64,000 nucleotides of DNA from Bacillota bacterium (GCA_023391635.1 JAEWAQ010000058.1:97660-161659); one strand, 5' to 3'; shown: positions 54,568 to 63,499, counted from the first letter of the stretch. Made by a program: numbers and translations. Notes: generated by a model not told the origin, from the letters alone.

Positions 54568-55231
54568 CGATTTTGTAGCCTACCCCTCTGACACTGCGGA
54601 TGACGTGCTGAGCGTCGATGTCCTTCAGCTTCTTGCGGATCAGCTTCACGATCGCATCGATCGACTTCAGATGTACGTCCGCCTCCAGGCCCCATACGCG
54701 ATCGAGCAAGATCTCTCGCGTCAGGGTGCGCCCCTTGTTTTGCATAAGCAAATCCAGCACGCCAAACTCGCGCGGCGTCAACTGCACCGCTGTTCCGTCA
54801 CGAATGACCTCCTGATTCGTCCGCTGCAGCTGCCACTGGCGATAGTGCACGGTCTCATCCTGCAGGGGCGCAAAGTTGCGGCGCTGCATCGTTCGCAGCC
54901 TGGCGAGCAGTTCCTCGACGGCATACGGCTTTACGACGTAATCGTCGGCTCCCGCATCCAGCCCGCGCACGCGATCGGTCACGGCGTCCTTGGCGGTCAG
55001 CATCAGGATCGCTCCCCGATATCCGTTGCGGCGCAGCTCAAGGCAGGTCGTGCAGCCGTCGCCGTCCGGCATCATCCAGTCCAGGATGAGGACATCATAG
55101 GCGGAAGCCTGTGCGTAGTCGAACGCTTCCCGGCCTGTGGTGACCCAGTCCACGATCGCTCCTGTTTTGCGCAACACATGCGCCGTCAATTCTCCCAACC
55201 GAAGGTCGTCTTCGGCAAGCAATACTTTCAT
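54560..55231 (-). CDS. OmpR/PhoB-family response regulator
   Basis: Regulator of 223 residues. The receiver has AEDD, phospho-acceptor Asp near 51 in LILDWMMPDGDG, and Lys in VVKPYAVEELLAR. The winged helix C-terminal domain includes LTPREFGVLDLLMQ, DVHLKSIDAIVKLIRKKL and VRGVGYKIDD. It is encoded first, ahead of the kinase. It reads divergently from a lipoprotein gene, and the shared gap carries an 11-bp-spaced direct repeat likely to be its binding site. Confidence 0.94.
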   Translation of the reverse strand: MKVLLAEDDLRLGELTAHVLRKTGAIVDWVTTGREAFDYAQASAYDVLILDWMMPDGDGCTTCLELRRNGYRGAILMLTAKDAVTDRVRGLDAGADDYVVKPYAVEELLARLRTMQRRNFAPLQDETVHYRQWQLQRTNQEVIRDGTAVQLTPREFGVLDLLMQNKGRTLTREILLDRVWGLEADVHLKSIDAIVKLIRKKLKDIDAQHVIRSVRGVGYKIDD

Positions 55232-55289
55232 TCGCTTTTCCCCGCTGTCCGCTTCGTCTTGTTTCCATTATATCGGAGAGAAGCGTGCG

Positions 55290-55307
55290 TTTCACCCATT
55301 TTTCACC
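55290..55307 (+). promoter_or_regulatory. direct repeat, likely OmpR-type regulator binding site
   Basis: TTTCACC-CATT-TTTCACC: two identical heptamers starting 11 bp apart. This is the spacing of tandem half-sites bound by OmpR/PhoB dimers. It lies in the 132-bp gap between the regulator (55231) and lipoprotein (55364) genes. Confidence 0.6.
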
Positions 55308-55363
55308 AAAACGACGTACGATGTTTTCAGGCAAGGAAGACAAATTTGAAAGGGTTGATCGAA

Positions 55364-56125
55364 ATGAACAAGAAAAGTATGGCAGCAAAAGCTTCAATCG
55401 TGCTCTCGGTGGCATTGGCAAGCGTCCTTCTCATGGCATGCGTATCGGGGGCGGGCGGGACAGGCAAGCCTCAAGCGCCGAAGCCAACGGAATCCGCGAC
55501 AGGTACGGCATTGTCGGCGCCTTCCGGGCGGACTCCGACAGGTGCAAACAGGCCGTCCGGTTCGCGGGAAACCGCTCCCGGCGGGGCAGCAGGACTGGCA
55601 AGCGACAACATCAGCACGACAACCGTTGGCGAATACACGGTAAAGATCACAGGCGGCTATGAGACGAACCCGGTCGATCATGGCCGGCCGGTTATCCTGA
55701 TCGCCTCCGCGCTCGGCGTATCGGAGGAAGTATTCCGGACCGCGTTCAGCGGCGTAACCCCTGCCGGGCCGGATCGGGGTCCGAGCCGCGAGGAAGCGGA
55801 ACAGAACAAGAAGGCGCTGCTCGAAGTACTCGCCCCGCACGGCATTACGAACGAACGATTGGACGAAGTATCGAACTATTATCGCTATAACCAAAGCAGA
55901 GGAGAATTGTGGCAGCATGTCGTTGCCGAAGCGAAACCGGTTATCGCGAACGGTAAATTGACGGGCCTTGTCCTTACGAATGCCGGGGCAGGCTACACTT
56001 CAGCGCCGACGGTTACCGTCACCGGCCCGGAAGGCACGATGACGGCGACCGCGCAAATTCGGTTCACCGATGAATTCGCGACGAACGGCAGCCTGGCGTC
56101 GATAACATTGGAAGACACGAAATAA
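55364..56125 (+). CDS. lipoprotein of unknown function
   Basis: Protein of 253 residues. Lipobox LLMAC gives lipidated Cys26, followed by a Gly/Pro/Thr/Ser-rich linker to about residue 85. The middle part has charged helical sequence (EEAEQNKKALLEVLAPHGI). The end holds LVLTNAGAGYTSAPTVTVTG, a motif found in bacterial surface proteins. GAAAGGG precedes ATG 55364. The frame stays open 303 codons upstream through the antisense of the two-component genes, which I take as a GC artefact. It is probably the target of the adjacent two-component system. Confidence 0.8.
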   Translation: MNKKSMAAKASIVLSVALASVLLMACVSGAGGTGKPQAPKPTESATGTALSAPSGRTPTGANRPSGSRETAPGGAAGLASDNISTTTVGEYTVKITGGYETNPVDHGRPVILIASALGVSEEVFRTAFSGVTPAGPDRGPSREEAEQNKKALLEVLAPHGITNERLDEVSNYYRYNQSRGELWQHVVAEAKPVIANGKLTGLVLTNAGAGYTSAPTVTVTGPEGTMTATAQIRFTDEFATNGSLASITLEDTK

Positions 56126-56215
56126 TCCGCCATTTCAAATAGGGTGAATCGACAATCTCCGTGGGGTCCGTTAGAATTTAGGAATCGCAAGCGGGACGGA
56201 GGCGTCTTCTCAAAT

Positions 56216-56917
56216 ATGACGGAGAATCAGCAAGCGATCAATACGGCGGTCATTCCCGCTCCCAAACTGGAGGAAGACAGCTACGACTGGTGGGAGAGGC
56301 ATGAACGGGTATTGAAAATGCAAGCGGAGATCAACCCGGAGATCGTGCTGATCGGCGATTCGATCACGCACTTCTGGGGAGGGGAGCCGAAGTCCCAGAT
56401 ACACGGGTCCGGCGACGTCTGGCGCGCCTTGTTCGCCCCTTATCGCGTGCTCAATATGGGCTTCGGCTGGGATCGGACGCAGAACGTGCTGTGGCGGCTG
56501 GATCACGGCGAACTCGACGGGCTAAACCCCGAAGTCGTCATCATCCTGATCGGCACGAACAATACGAGCGAGACGCTGAACGCGCGGGCGAATACCGCCG
56601 GCGAGATCGCGGAGGGACTGCGGGCGATTTGCGACCGGGTAGAGATGAAGGCTCCGAATGCCAAGATCGTCGTCATGGCCGTCTTCCCCCGCGAGCGTGA
56701 ACCGGATCACCCTCGGCGCAAGCTGATCGGCGAGATCAACGCCAGGTACGCGGAGCTGGCGGAAGAGCGCGGCTATACGTTCGTCGACATCGGCCCGCAG
56801 TTGCTGGAGTCGGACGGCACGCTGTCGGAGGAGACAGCGCCAGACTTCTGCCACTTGACCGATCGAGGGTACCGGCATTGGGCGGACGCGCTGCGTCCGC
56901 TTCTGCCGCCGCGATAA
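56216..56917 (+). CDS. SGNH/GDSL-family hydrolase, PAF-acetylhydrolase-like
   Basis: Cytoplasmic esterase-fold protein of 233 residues. Block I is LIGDSITHFWGG, block II has NMGFGWDRTQN, block III is LIGTNNTSE, and block V DFCHLTDRGYRHWAD supplies the Asp and His. This arrangement resembles platelet-activating-factor acetylhydrolase IB-like and carbohydrate acetyl-esterase proteins. ATG 56216 lies 13 bases after GGAGG. It stands alone between the lipoprotein and an AraC gene. Confidence 0.88.
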   Translation: MTENQQAINTAVIPAPKLEEDSYDWWERHERVLKMQAEINPEIVLIGDSITHFWGGEPKSQIHGSGDVWRALFAPYRVLNMGFGWDRTQNVLWRLDHGELDGLNPEVVIILIGTNNTSETLNARANTAGEIAEGLRAICDRVEMKAPNAKIVVMAVFPREREPDHPRRKLIGEINARYAELAEERGYTFVDIGPQLLESDGTLSEETAPDFCHLTDRGYRHWADALRPLLPPR

Positions 56918-57015
56918 CCGGAAATACTGCTGCGTAACTGCACTCCGCAGGAGGCGACCTGCAGATCTGCCCCCAATATGCAAATACATATGATGGAGAG
57001 GCGTGGGGATCAGGG

Positions 57016-57822
57016 ATGAACGCATTCTACCCGATACAACCGCCCGCCATTCGGCGGGAGCCGTCCGATTCCGGCTACCAATATCGCGAGTATCGGCCAA
57101 GCAGGCGATGGGAGTCTTATGTCGCCTGCTATTGGACGTTACGTTGCCGCGCCTCGGAGATCGGCGTCACGCATCGGATCATACCGGATTGCTGCGTGGA
57201 CATTATTTTCGACCTGCATGCTTCCACCGATGCTGCAGGCGCTTTCGCGGTCGGCATTATGACCGCTTACGAAGCGTTGCGCCTGAACGCCGAAACTTCG
57301 CTGTTCGGAATCCGTTTCTATTCGGATCGAGCGCGCTCCCTATTCGGATATCCGGTATCCGAGTTGAAGGGGGATCGCGCCCAGCTAACGGATCTATGGG
57401 GAAGCAAGGCGCAGTTCCTCATCGAAGAAATCCGCGAGGCAAGCGGAGTTGCGGAAATCATCGCGATCATCGAATCGATTTTTTCGAAAATCGAGAGCGG
57501 CCGCGCCTCGTCCTCGGATCCGCTCCTGCGATCTTCTATGGCCTGCCTCTTCGCTGCCCGGGGAGCGATAGATGTCCGAACCTTGGCGGAACGCTGCGGA
57601 TACAGCGAAAGGACCGTCAGGAGGGTGTTTAAGGCGGAATTGGGCGTAAGCCCGAAACAAATGATGGATCTGATTCGATTTCAGTCGATTCTAATGGATA
57701 GGCATCGCGGCAGCCGCGGCTCATTAGCCGATCTCGCCTTCAAATACGGTTACTATGACCAATCGCATTTCAACCACACGTTCAAGCGATTGTACGGGCT
57801 TGCTCCGGGACAGGTGTTCTGA
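57016..57822 (+). CDS. AraC-family regulator, DUF6597-like N-terminus
   Basis: Regulator of 268 residues. The N-terminal region (YREYRPSRRWESYVACYW, then RIIPDCCVDIIFDL) is of the DUF6597 type often joined to AraC domains. C-terminal helix-turn-helix motifs lie near 180-265: LAERCGYSERTVRRVF and HFNHTFKRLYGLAPGQV. Regulators of this kind often sit beside VOC or DNA-repair genes. A VOC gene follows after 78 bases and is the probable target. Confidence 0.9.
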   Translation: MNAFYPIQPPAIRREPSDSGYQYREYRPSRRWESYVACYWTLRCRASEIGVTHRIIPDCCVDIIFDLHASTDAAGAFAVGIMTAYEALRLNAETSLFGIRFYSDRARSLFGYPVSELKGDRAQLTDLWGSKAQFLIEEIREASGVAEIIAIIESIFSKIESGRASSSDPLLRSSMACLFAARGAIDVRTLAERCGYSERTVRRVFKAELGVSPKQMMDLIRFQSILMDRHRGSRGSLADLAFKYGYYDQSHFNHTFKRLYGLAPGQVF

Positions 57823-57900
57823 CGGGTTGTCCGTTTTTTACAAGAAATCGGAGCCTGATTGTGCGACAATAAGCCCATATCCATTAAGAGAGGTGATCGA

Positions 57901-58326
57901 ATGAAGCCGCGCATTACCGTGCTCACACTTGGCGTGGATGATTTGGAAAGATCGCTGAAATTTTACCGGGACGGGCTCGGCTTGCCGACGCAGGGGATCG
58001 TGGGCCAGGAATTCGATCACGGGGCGGTCGCCTTCTTCGATCTCCAAGCCGGGGTCAAGCTGGCGATCTGGAATCGGCGGGATCTGTCCCATGAAGCAAA
58101 GGTTCCGCTCGCGGCTCCGAGTTCCACGGAAATGACGATCGGACACAACGTAGGCAGCAAGGAAGAAGTCGACCGGATCATGGAGCAAGCGAGGACAGCA
58201 GGGGCCGTCGTCACGGATCCCGCGCATGACGCTTTCTGGGGCGGGTATTCGGGACACTTCCTGGACCCGGACGGGCATCTGTGGGAGATCGTATGGAATC
58301 CGGCGTGGGAATTCGAAGTGGATTGA
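57901..58326 (+). CDS. VOC-family (glyoxalase-like) protein
   Basis: Protein of 141 residues. A single VOC unit pair has ITVLTLGVDDLERSLKFYRD at the start, GYSGHFLDPDGHLWEIVWNP near the end with the typical His/Glu metal ligands. Members include glyoxalases, dioxygenases and antibiotic-binding proteins; the function here is open. AGAGGTGATCGA precedes ATG 57901. Confidence 0.9.
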   Translation: MKPRITVLTLGVDDLERSLKFYRDGLGLPTQGIVGQEFDHGAVAFFDLQAGVKLAIWNRRDLSHEAKVPLAAPSSTEMTIGHNVGSKEEVDRIMEQARTAGAVVTDPAHDAFWGGYSGHFLDPDGHLWEIVWNPAWEFEVD

Positions 58327-58331
58327 CAAGC

Positions 58332-58378
58332 AAGCAAGAGAGAGGGGATCGCCTTCGCGATGCCCCTCTCTCTTGCTT
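58332..58378. terminator. strong terminator after the VOC gene
   Basis: AAGCAAGAGAGAGGGG (58332-58347) pairs with CCCCTCTCTCTTGCTT (58363-58378), a perfect 16-bp outer stem with an inner ATCG/CGAT. It starts 6 bases after the stop. Confidence 0.75.
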
Positions 58379-58473
58379 CTCCGAGTCGAATCTCCCGAGG
58401 CTTGTACGCCGACAACGGCATCGTCCAGTTGGAGTTGTCCGTCAGGAAGTAGGAGCGTTGAACGGTTGAAATG

Positions 58474-58515
58474 AAGCACCGCAATCTCGAGTGGAGATGC
58501 CGCGATGCTTTTTTT
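58474..58515 (+). terminator. second terminator-like hairpin before the minus-strand AraC gene
   Basis: An imperfect stem between AGCACCGCAATCTC and GAGATGCCGCGATGCT is followed by a run of eight T. It lies between convergent genes and may back up the terminator at 58332. Confidence 0.5.
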
Positions 58516-58518
58516 TCG

Positions 58519-59385
58519 CTATTTGCGTTTCTGGACGTGCAGCCGATACTGGTGCGGTGTGCTGCCCATCTGTTCGCGAAATATTTTGCAGAAATACGAG
58601 GGGTCGGGAATGCCGACCCTGGTGCCGATTTCCGGTACGGGCAAGTTCGTCCGGATTAACAGAATGGAGGCGTGGCGCAGCCTTGTCGCTCTCGTATACT
58701 CGAAAATGGTGGATCCCGTGGATTGCTTGAACAAGTGGGCGAGATGGTAGGCGGACAGGTGAAGGTCGCGGGCGATATGTTCAAGTTTGAACGGTTCCTG
58801 GTAGTGATCTTCGATCCACTGCATGATTTCCTCGGATCGATGACCATGTCGATTGGCAGGGAACTCAGCTGCGGAATCGTTGCTCGCAGGCTTCTGCCAC
58901 AGCGGCTTCAGTTGGTGCAGAAAATGAAGAAGGAAGGTGTGGGCTTCTTCCCTCTGTTCCTGCGGGGAAAAGCCGGCGGCCAAAGCATCGTGGAACGGCC
59001 TGAGCAGAGAGATCGGCAGCTCCGGTTCAGGGATATCATACAGCGGCCTGCCGTCGCCGGGTGCCAATAGTCGGCGATGGAAGCTTTCCAGCAGGGGGAA
59101 GCTGGGCCAATAGGATTTTAATATGGCAGGTTCGAATTGGATGACCGTTCGGACGAACGGCGCGTCAGGCGCAACGTCGACCTGAACCCGGTGGAGCTGG
59201 AAGGGCTGGAAAATCATCAACGTGTTGGACGAGATCGGATAGTGCCTGCCCTCGATGATCAGATTGCCCTGCCCTTCGTGGACGTAGGTGAATTCCATCT
59301 GGGGGTGCGCATGGAACACTTCGAAGAACTGGCGGCCGGATCTTCTGCGATACTCATATTCAAAGCCGCTGATGTGGAAGTTCAT
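58519..59385 (-). CDS. AraC-family regulator with cupin sensor domain
   Basis: Regulator of 288 residues. The N-terminal cupin has VFHAHPQMEFTYVHEGQGNL with His/Glu pairs, then LMIFQPFQLHRV. Two C-terminal helix-turn-helix motifs lie near 185-285 (LEHIARDLHLSAYHLAHLFK and YFCKIFREQMGSTPHQYR). The start at 59385 lies behind AAGGGGGAGG; an ATG 14 codons earlier has no site. It reads divergently from the Gfo/Idh/MocA pair at 59538 and 60642, which it probably controls. Confidence 0.92.
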   Translation of the reverse strand: MNFHISGFEYEYRRRSGRQFFEVFHAHPQMEFTYVHEGQGNLIIEGRHYPISSNTLMIFQPFQLHRVQVDVAPDAPFVRTVIQFEPAILKSYWPSFPLLESFHRRLLAPGDGRPLYDIPEPELPISLLRPFHDALAAGFSPQEQREEAHTFLLHFLHQLKPLWQKPASNDSAAEFPANRHGHRSEEIMQWIEDHYQEPFKLEHIARDLHLSAYHLAHLFKQSTGSTIFEYTRATRLRHASILLIRTNLPVPEIGTRVGIPDPSYFCKIFREQMGSTPHQYRLHVQKRK

Positions 59386-59537
59386 CGTCCGTTCCTCCCC
59401 CTTGCGAATTCGATGCCAATACCGCAAGATATTCGCATTTTATCACAATATTCGGGGACAAAGGAAGGCGATTTCCGTTTAAGATGGAGGGAGATGAGAT
59501 AGCTGAAATATTTGATCATGAAGGAGATTCGGGAGTC

Positions 59538-60611
59538 ATGTCCACACGAGATGGAATGAATTACGCCCCGCAGGGGAAGCCGCAGCCGGTCGTCGGGCCG
59601 GGCGAGTTTCGATTCGCCGCCATTGCGCTGGATCACGGGCATATTTACGGGATGTGCCAAGGGTTGATCGATGCGGGCGGAGAACTTGTCGCCGTCTATG
59701 AACCGGATCCCTCCAAGCTTCAGTCATTCCTGACCAAATTCCCGCAAGCCGTCCCCGCCTCGTCGGAAGAGGAGATCCTGTCCGACCCCGGCATCCGCCT
59801 GGTTGCGGCCGCTGCCGTCACCTCCAAGCGCTGCGCGCTCGGACTTCGCGTCATGACGGCGGGCAAAGATTATTTCACGGACAAGGCGCCGTTCACCACG
59901 CTCGAACAGTTGGCGAAGGCCCGCGAAACGGTGAGAGCGACCGGGAAGAAATACATGGTCTACTACAGCGAAAGATTGCATGTCGAATGCGCGATCTACG
60001 CCGGGGACTTGATCAAGCAAGGCGCGATCGGGCGTGTGGTGCAAGTATTGGGACTAGGGCCCCATCGCTTGAATGCGCCGAGCCGGCCGGGCTGGTTCTT
60101 CGAGCGGGAGCATTACGGCGGCATCCTGTGCGATATCGGCAGTCATCAGATCGAGCAATTCCTGACGTATTCCGGCGCGAAAGATGCGACGATCGTGCGG
60201 TCGCAAGTCGCGAACTATCATCACAAGAACTACCCGGAACTGGAGGATTTCGGCGATGCGATGCTCGTGGGCGACAATGGAGCGACTTTCTATTTCCGGG
60301 TGGATTGGCTGACGCCGGACGGCCTCAGCACCTGGGGAGATGGGAGAACGCTCATCATGGGTACGGAGGGATACATCGAGCTAAGGAAGTACGTCGATAT
60401 TGGACGCGATCGCGAAGGCGGACACCTCTATCTGGTTAATGGAGACGGGGAGAAGCACATCCAGGTGAAAGATCAGGTCGGATACCCTTACTTCGGCCAG
60501 CTGATTCTCGATTGCCTGCATCGTACGGAGGATGCGATGACGCAAGAGCATGCGTTCAAGGCCGCAGAGTTGTGTTTGAAGGCGCAAGAAGCGGCCGTTC
60601 GGATCGAATAA
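59538..60611 (+). CDS. Gfo/Idh/MocA-family oxidoreductase, divergent
   Basis: Protein of 357 residues. The N-terminal Rossmann part reads FRFAAIALDHGHIYGMCQGL, a LDHGHI variant in place of GxGxxG. The EKP motif is changed to TDKAPFTT. The catalytic region GGILCDIGSHQIEQFL is kept. This subgroup may bind NAD differently or act on another ligand. ATG 59538 has AAGGAGATTCGGGAG upstream. It is paired with a standard family member 30 bases downstream. Confidence 0.85.
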   Translation: MSTRDGMNYAPQGKPQPVVGPGEFRFAAIALDHGHIYGMCQGLIDAGGELVAVYEPDPSKLQSFLTKFPQAVPASSEEEILSDPGIRLVAAAAVTSKRCALGLRVMTAGKDYFTDKAPFTTLEQLAKARETVRATGKKYMVYYSERLHVECAIYAGDLIKQGAIGRVVQVLGLGPHRLNAPSRPGWFFEREHYGGILCDIGSHQIEQFLTYSGAKDATIVRSQVANYHHKNYPELEDFGDAMLVGDNGATFYFRVDWLTPDGLSTWGDGRTLIMGTEGYIELRKYVDIGRDREGGHLYLVNGDGEKHIQVKDQVGYPYFGQLILDCLHRTEDAMTQEHAFKAAELCLKAQEAAVRIE

Positions 60612-60641
60612 TAGCTGTGCTAAACGGGGAGGAATGGGCGA

Positions 60642-61799
60642 ATGTTAAAAGTGGCGATCATCGGATCCGGAGCGATCAGCGCGGCTCATATCGAGGCGTA
60701 CCTGCGGTTCCCGGAGCGTTGTGAAATCGTGGCGATATCCGACATCTATGCGGACAAGGCGCAATCGCGCATCGATCGATTTAAGCTATCCAAGGCGATA
60801 GCCGTTTCGGATTATCGGGAGTTGCTCACGCTCGACATCGATCTGGTGTCCGTATGCACTCCGCCGTATACCCATGCGCCGATCTCGGTCGACTTCCTGA
60901 CCGCCGGCAAGCATGTGCTAGTCGAGAAGCCGATGGCTTCCTCCTTGCAGGAATGCGATGAGATGAACGAAGCGGCCCGTAAGAGCGGCAAAATTTTGTC
61001 CGTCGTCGCCCAGAACCGTTTCCGAAACCCGATGATGAAGCTGAAATCGGTGCTGGACAGCGGGTTGGCCGGTCCGATCGTCCATGCGCAAGTCGACTCG
61101 TACTGGTGGCGGGGCCATTGCTATTACGATCTGTGGTGGCGCGGCACGTGGGAGAAGGAGGGCGGCGGCTGCACCCTTAATCATGCGGTCCACCATATCG
61201 ACTCGCTGCTGTGGATGATGGGACGGCCGACAGAACTGCAAGCGTTCATGAGCAATACTTCGCACGATAATGCGGAGGTCGAGGACTTGTCCGTTGCCAT
61301 GGTGCGATTTCCCCAGGGGGCACTCGGGCAAATTACGAGCTCGGTCGTTCACCATGGGGAGGAACAGCAGTTGATCTTCCAAGGGAAGGCGGCGCGGGTG
61401 TCCGCTCCCTGGAAGCTGAAGTCATCAAGCTCGAAATCGAACGGCTTCCCCGAACATAACGAAGTATTGGAGGAGCGGATTCAACAGTTGTACGACAGCC
61501 TTCCCGAGGTAGCGTATGAAGGTCATGCCGGCCAGATCGACAATGTGTTGCATGCTATTGAGACCCGGGAACCTGTTCTCATCGATGGAGTCAGCGGGCG
61601 TGCCACACTCGAGCTCATCCTGGGCATTTATAAATCGGCGAGCACCGGCGAGAAAGTGACGTTCCCGCTGGCGCCGGACGATCCTTTCTATACGCGCGAG
61701 GGGATCCAGGCGAATGCGACCCATTTCTATGAGAAGAAGGCGTCCGTCGAGAACTTTCAGGACATCGGCATTACGACAGGCAGCGATCTGAAGAGGTGA
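60642..61799 (+). CDS. Gfo/Idh/MocA-family oxidoreductase
   Basis: Sugar dehydrogenase-like protein of 385 residues. The cofactor loop is VAIIGSGAISAAHIEAYL, the EKP motif is VLVEKPMASS near residue 95, and the catalytic region is GGGCTLNHAVHHIDSLLWMM. GGGGAGGAATG precedes ATG 60642. With the divergent homologue upstream and the AraC gene opposite, it forms a small sugar-use module. Confidence 0.92.
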   Translation: MLKVAIIGSGAISAAHIEAYLRFPERCEIVAISDIYADKAQSRIDRFKLSKAIAVSDYRELLTLDIDLVSVCTPPYTHAPISVDFLTAGKHVLVEKPMASSLQECDEMNEAARKSGKILSVVAQNRFRNPMMKLKSVLDSGLAGPIVHAQVDSYWWRGHCYYDLWWRGTWEKEGGGCTLNHAVHHIDSLLWMMGRPTELQAFMSNTSHDNAEVEDLSVAMVRFPQGALGQITSSVVHHGEEQQLIFQGKAARVSAPWKLKSSSSKSNGFPEHNEVLEERIQQLYDSLPEVAYEGHAGQIDNVLHAIETREPVLIDGVSGRATLELILGIYKSASTGEKVTFPLAPDDPFYTREGIQANATHFYEKKASVENFQDIGITTGSDLKR

Positions 61800-61901
61800 A
61801 GTGGGCTGTTCCGGCCTCTGGCGGTGAAGTTCGTTATTTCCCGAAGGTAAGCTGAGCTCTGGATAATTCGTGCTTGCGACTTCTCTTCATCGTACCTCAT
61901 A

Positions 61902-61944
61902 CGAGCGCCAAGTTACCCGATCTGATTGGGTAACTTGGCGCTCG
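61902..61944. repeat. perfect 17-bp inverted repeat at the head of the 51-bp array
   Basis: CGAGCGCCAAGTTACCC (61902-61918) and GGGTAACTTGGCGCTCG (61928-61944) are exact reverse complements around a 9-base loop. No T-run follows. The right arm is the start of the first 51-bp unit, the left arm an inverted partial unit. Confidence 0.9.
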
Positions 61945-62139
61945 GAGTCCGTTTGAGGGAGAATTGCCCGGTTTGGTTGGGTAACTCGTCGCTCGGAGTC
62001 CGTTTGAGGGAGAATTACCCGGTTTGGTTGGGTAACTGGGCGCTCGGAGTCCGTGTGAGGGAGAATTGCCCGGTTTGGTTGGGTAACTAAGCGCTCGGAG
62101 CTCGTGCGAGGGAGAATTACCCGGTTTGGTTGGGTAACT
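61928..62139 (+). repeat. tandem array of 51-bp repeats
   Basis: GGGTAACT begins at 61928, 61979, 62030, 62081 and 62132, giving four full 51-bp units and a partial fifth. The core is GCGCTCGGAGTCCGT, then GAGGGAGAATT and CCCGGTTTGGTT. Units with TTACCC-GGTTTGGTT-GGGTAA can form small hairpins. The array fills much of the 449-bp gap between an oxidoreductase and the helicase gene; I see no other gene there. The period is a multiple of 3, which opens a minus-strand frame, but it is not a convincing gene. Confidence 0.93.
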
Positions 62140-62248
62140 CATTAACACGTTAACACACTCAAGCTGAATGGAACCTCAAGTTATGTTATGATCCTTCTAG
62201 GTGATGTTGACGCCACGAAAGCAATCCCTCAACCTAAAAGGAGTCCTT

Positions 62249-63499
62249 ATGACATTCCAAGACTTGAAACTCATTCCCCCGATTCTGCGGGCGCTGAAGA
62301 AAGAAAATTACGCGCAACCGACACCGATTCAGGAACAAGCGATCCCTGCCGCGCTGGCCGGCAGGGATCTGTTCGGCTGCGCTCAGACAGGTACTGGCAA
62401 GACGGCTGCGTTCTCGCTGCCGATCATTCAGCGGTTAAGCGAGCAGCCGGTTAAGCCGGGGGGGCAGCGCCGCATACGCGCATTGATTCTCACGCCGACC
62501 CGGGAACTGGCGATCCAGATCCACGAGAACATTCGGGCGTACGGCCAGTACACCGATTTGCGCAGCACCGTCATCGTGGGCGGCGTCTCGCAGCAAGCGC
62601 AGGAGCAGTCGTTGGCGCGCGGCACGGACATCCTTATCGCCACGCCGGGCCGGCTGATCGACTTGATGAACCAGAACCTCGCCGACTTGCGTTCCGTGCA
62701 AATTCTTGTATTGGACGAGGCCGACCGGATGCTGGACATGGGCTTCATCAACGACATGAAGAAGATTATCGCCAAGCTGCCAGCCAAGCGGCAGACGCTG
62801 TTCTTCTCGGCGACGATGCCGCCGGAAATCGCCAAGTGGGTGGAATCGCTGTTGGTGGATCCGGTCAGGGTGGAAGTGACCCCGGTGTCTTCGACCGTTG
62901 ACCGGATCCGGCAGTCTCTCTACCTCGTCGATAAGCCGAATAAGCTGAAGCTGCTGCAGTACTTGCTGCAGGACGAATCCATCGCTTCGGCGCTCGTGTT
63001 CACCCGCACGAAGCACGGCGCGGATCGCGTGGCGCGCGGACTGTCGAGAGCGAACATCGCCGCGCAAGCCATTCACGGAGACAAGTCCCAAAATGCGCGG
63101 CAAGCTGCTCTGGGCAATTTCAAGAACGGCACGACGCGCGTGCTCGTGGCTACCGACATTGCGGCCAGGGGCATCGACATCGAGGAGCTGTCCCACGTCA
63201 TCAACTTCAATCTTCCTAATATTCCGGAGACCTACGTGCATCGCATCGGCCGGACCGGCCGGGCGGGTCTCAGCGGTACAGCGATCTCCTTCTGCGAGCA
63301 CGAAGAGCTTCCCTATCTCAAGGACATCGAGAAGCTGATCAAAAAGACGATCCCGCAAGTACGGGAGCATCCCTATCCGATGCTGCCGGATACGGCTCAA
63401 GTTTCTGCTGCAGCACCGACTTCGACTCCGCAGAAGCGGGAGGTGCCTTCATCCTCCGCTACGTCGACAGGCAAGCCAAAAGCCAGGAGAAGAAGATGA
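62249..63499 (+). CDS. DEAD-box RNA helicase
   Basis: ATP-dependent RNA helicase of 416 residues. Motifs in order: Q motif PTPIQEQAIP, motif I AQTGTGKT, Ia PTRELAIQ, DEAD-type motif II appears as LDEADRML, III SAT, V ATDIAARGIDI and VI HRIGRTGRAG. The basic tail (KPKARRRR) probably binds RNA. It helps unwind RNA in ribosome assembly or decay, often at low temperature. AAAAGGAGTCC precedes ATG 62249. Confidence 0.95.
   Translation: MTFQDLKLIPPILRALKKENYAQPTPIQEQAIPAALAGRDLFGCAQTGTGKTAAFSLPIIQRLSEQPVKPGGQRRIRALILTPTRELAIQIHENIRAYGQYTDLRSTVIVGGVSQQAQEQSLARGTDILIATPGRLIDLMNQNLADLRSVQILVLDEADRMLDMGFINDMKKIIAKLPAKRQTLFFSATMPPEIAKWVESLLVDPVRVEVTPVSSTVDRIRQSLYLVDKPNKLKLLQYLLQDESIASALVFTRTKHGADRVARGLSRANIAAQAIHGDKSQNARQAALGNFKNGTTRVLVATDIAARGIDIEELSHVINFNLPNIPETYVHRIGRTGRAGLSGTAISFCEHEELPYLKDIEKLIKKTIPQVREHPYPMLPDTAQVSAAAPTSTPQKREVPSSSATSTGKPKARRRR

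Noticed and set aside
54455..55363. Upstream extension of the lipoprotein reading frame by 303 codons
   Set aside because: It is antisense to two clearly conserved two-component genes. The lipoprotein signal peptide at 55364 with its own ribosome binding site gives the true start.
61928..62139. CRISPR array
   Set aside because: Units are directly tandem with no unique spacers, and no cas genes are present in the window.
61897..62148. Minus-strand 83-codon frame with a 17-residue repeat
   Set aside because: The period of 51 bp keeps the frame open by itself. There is no ribosome binding site and the peptide is only the translated repeat.
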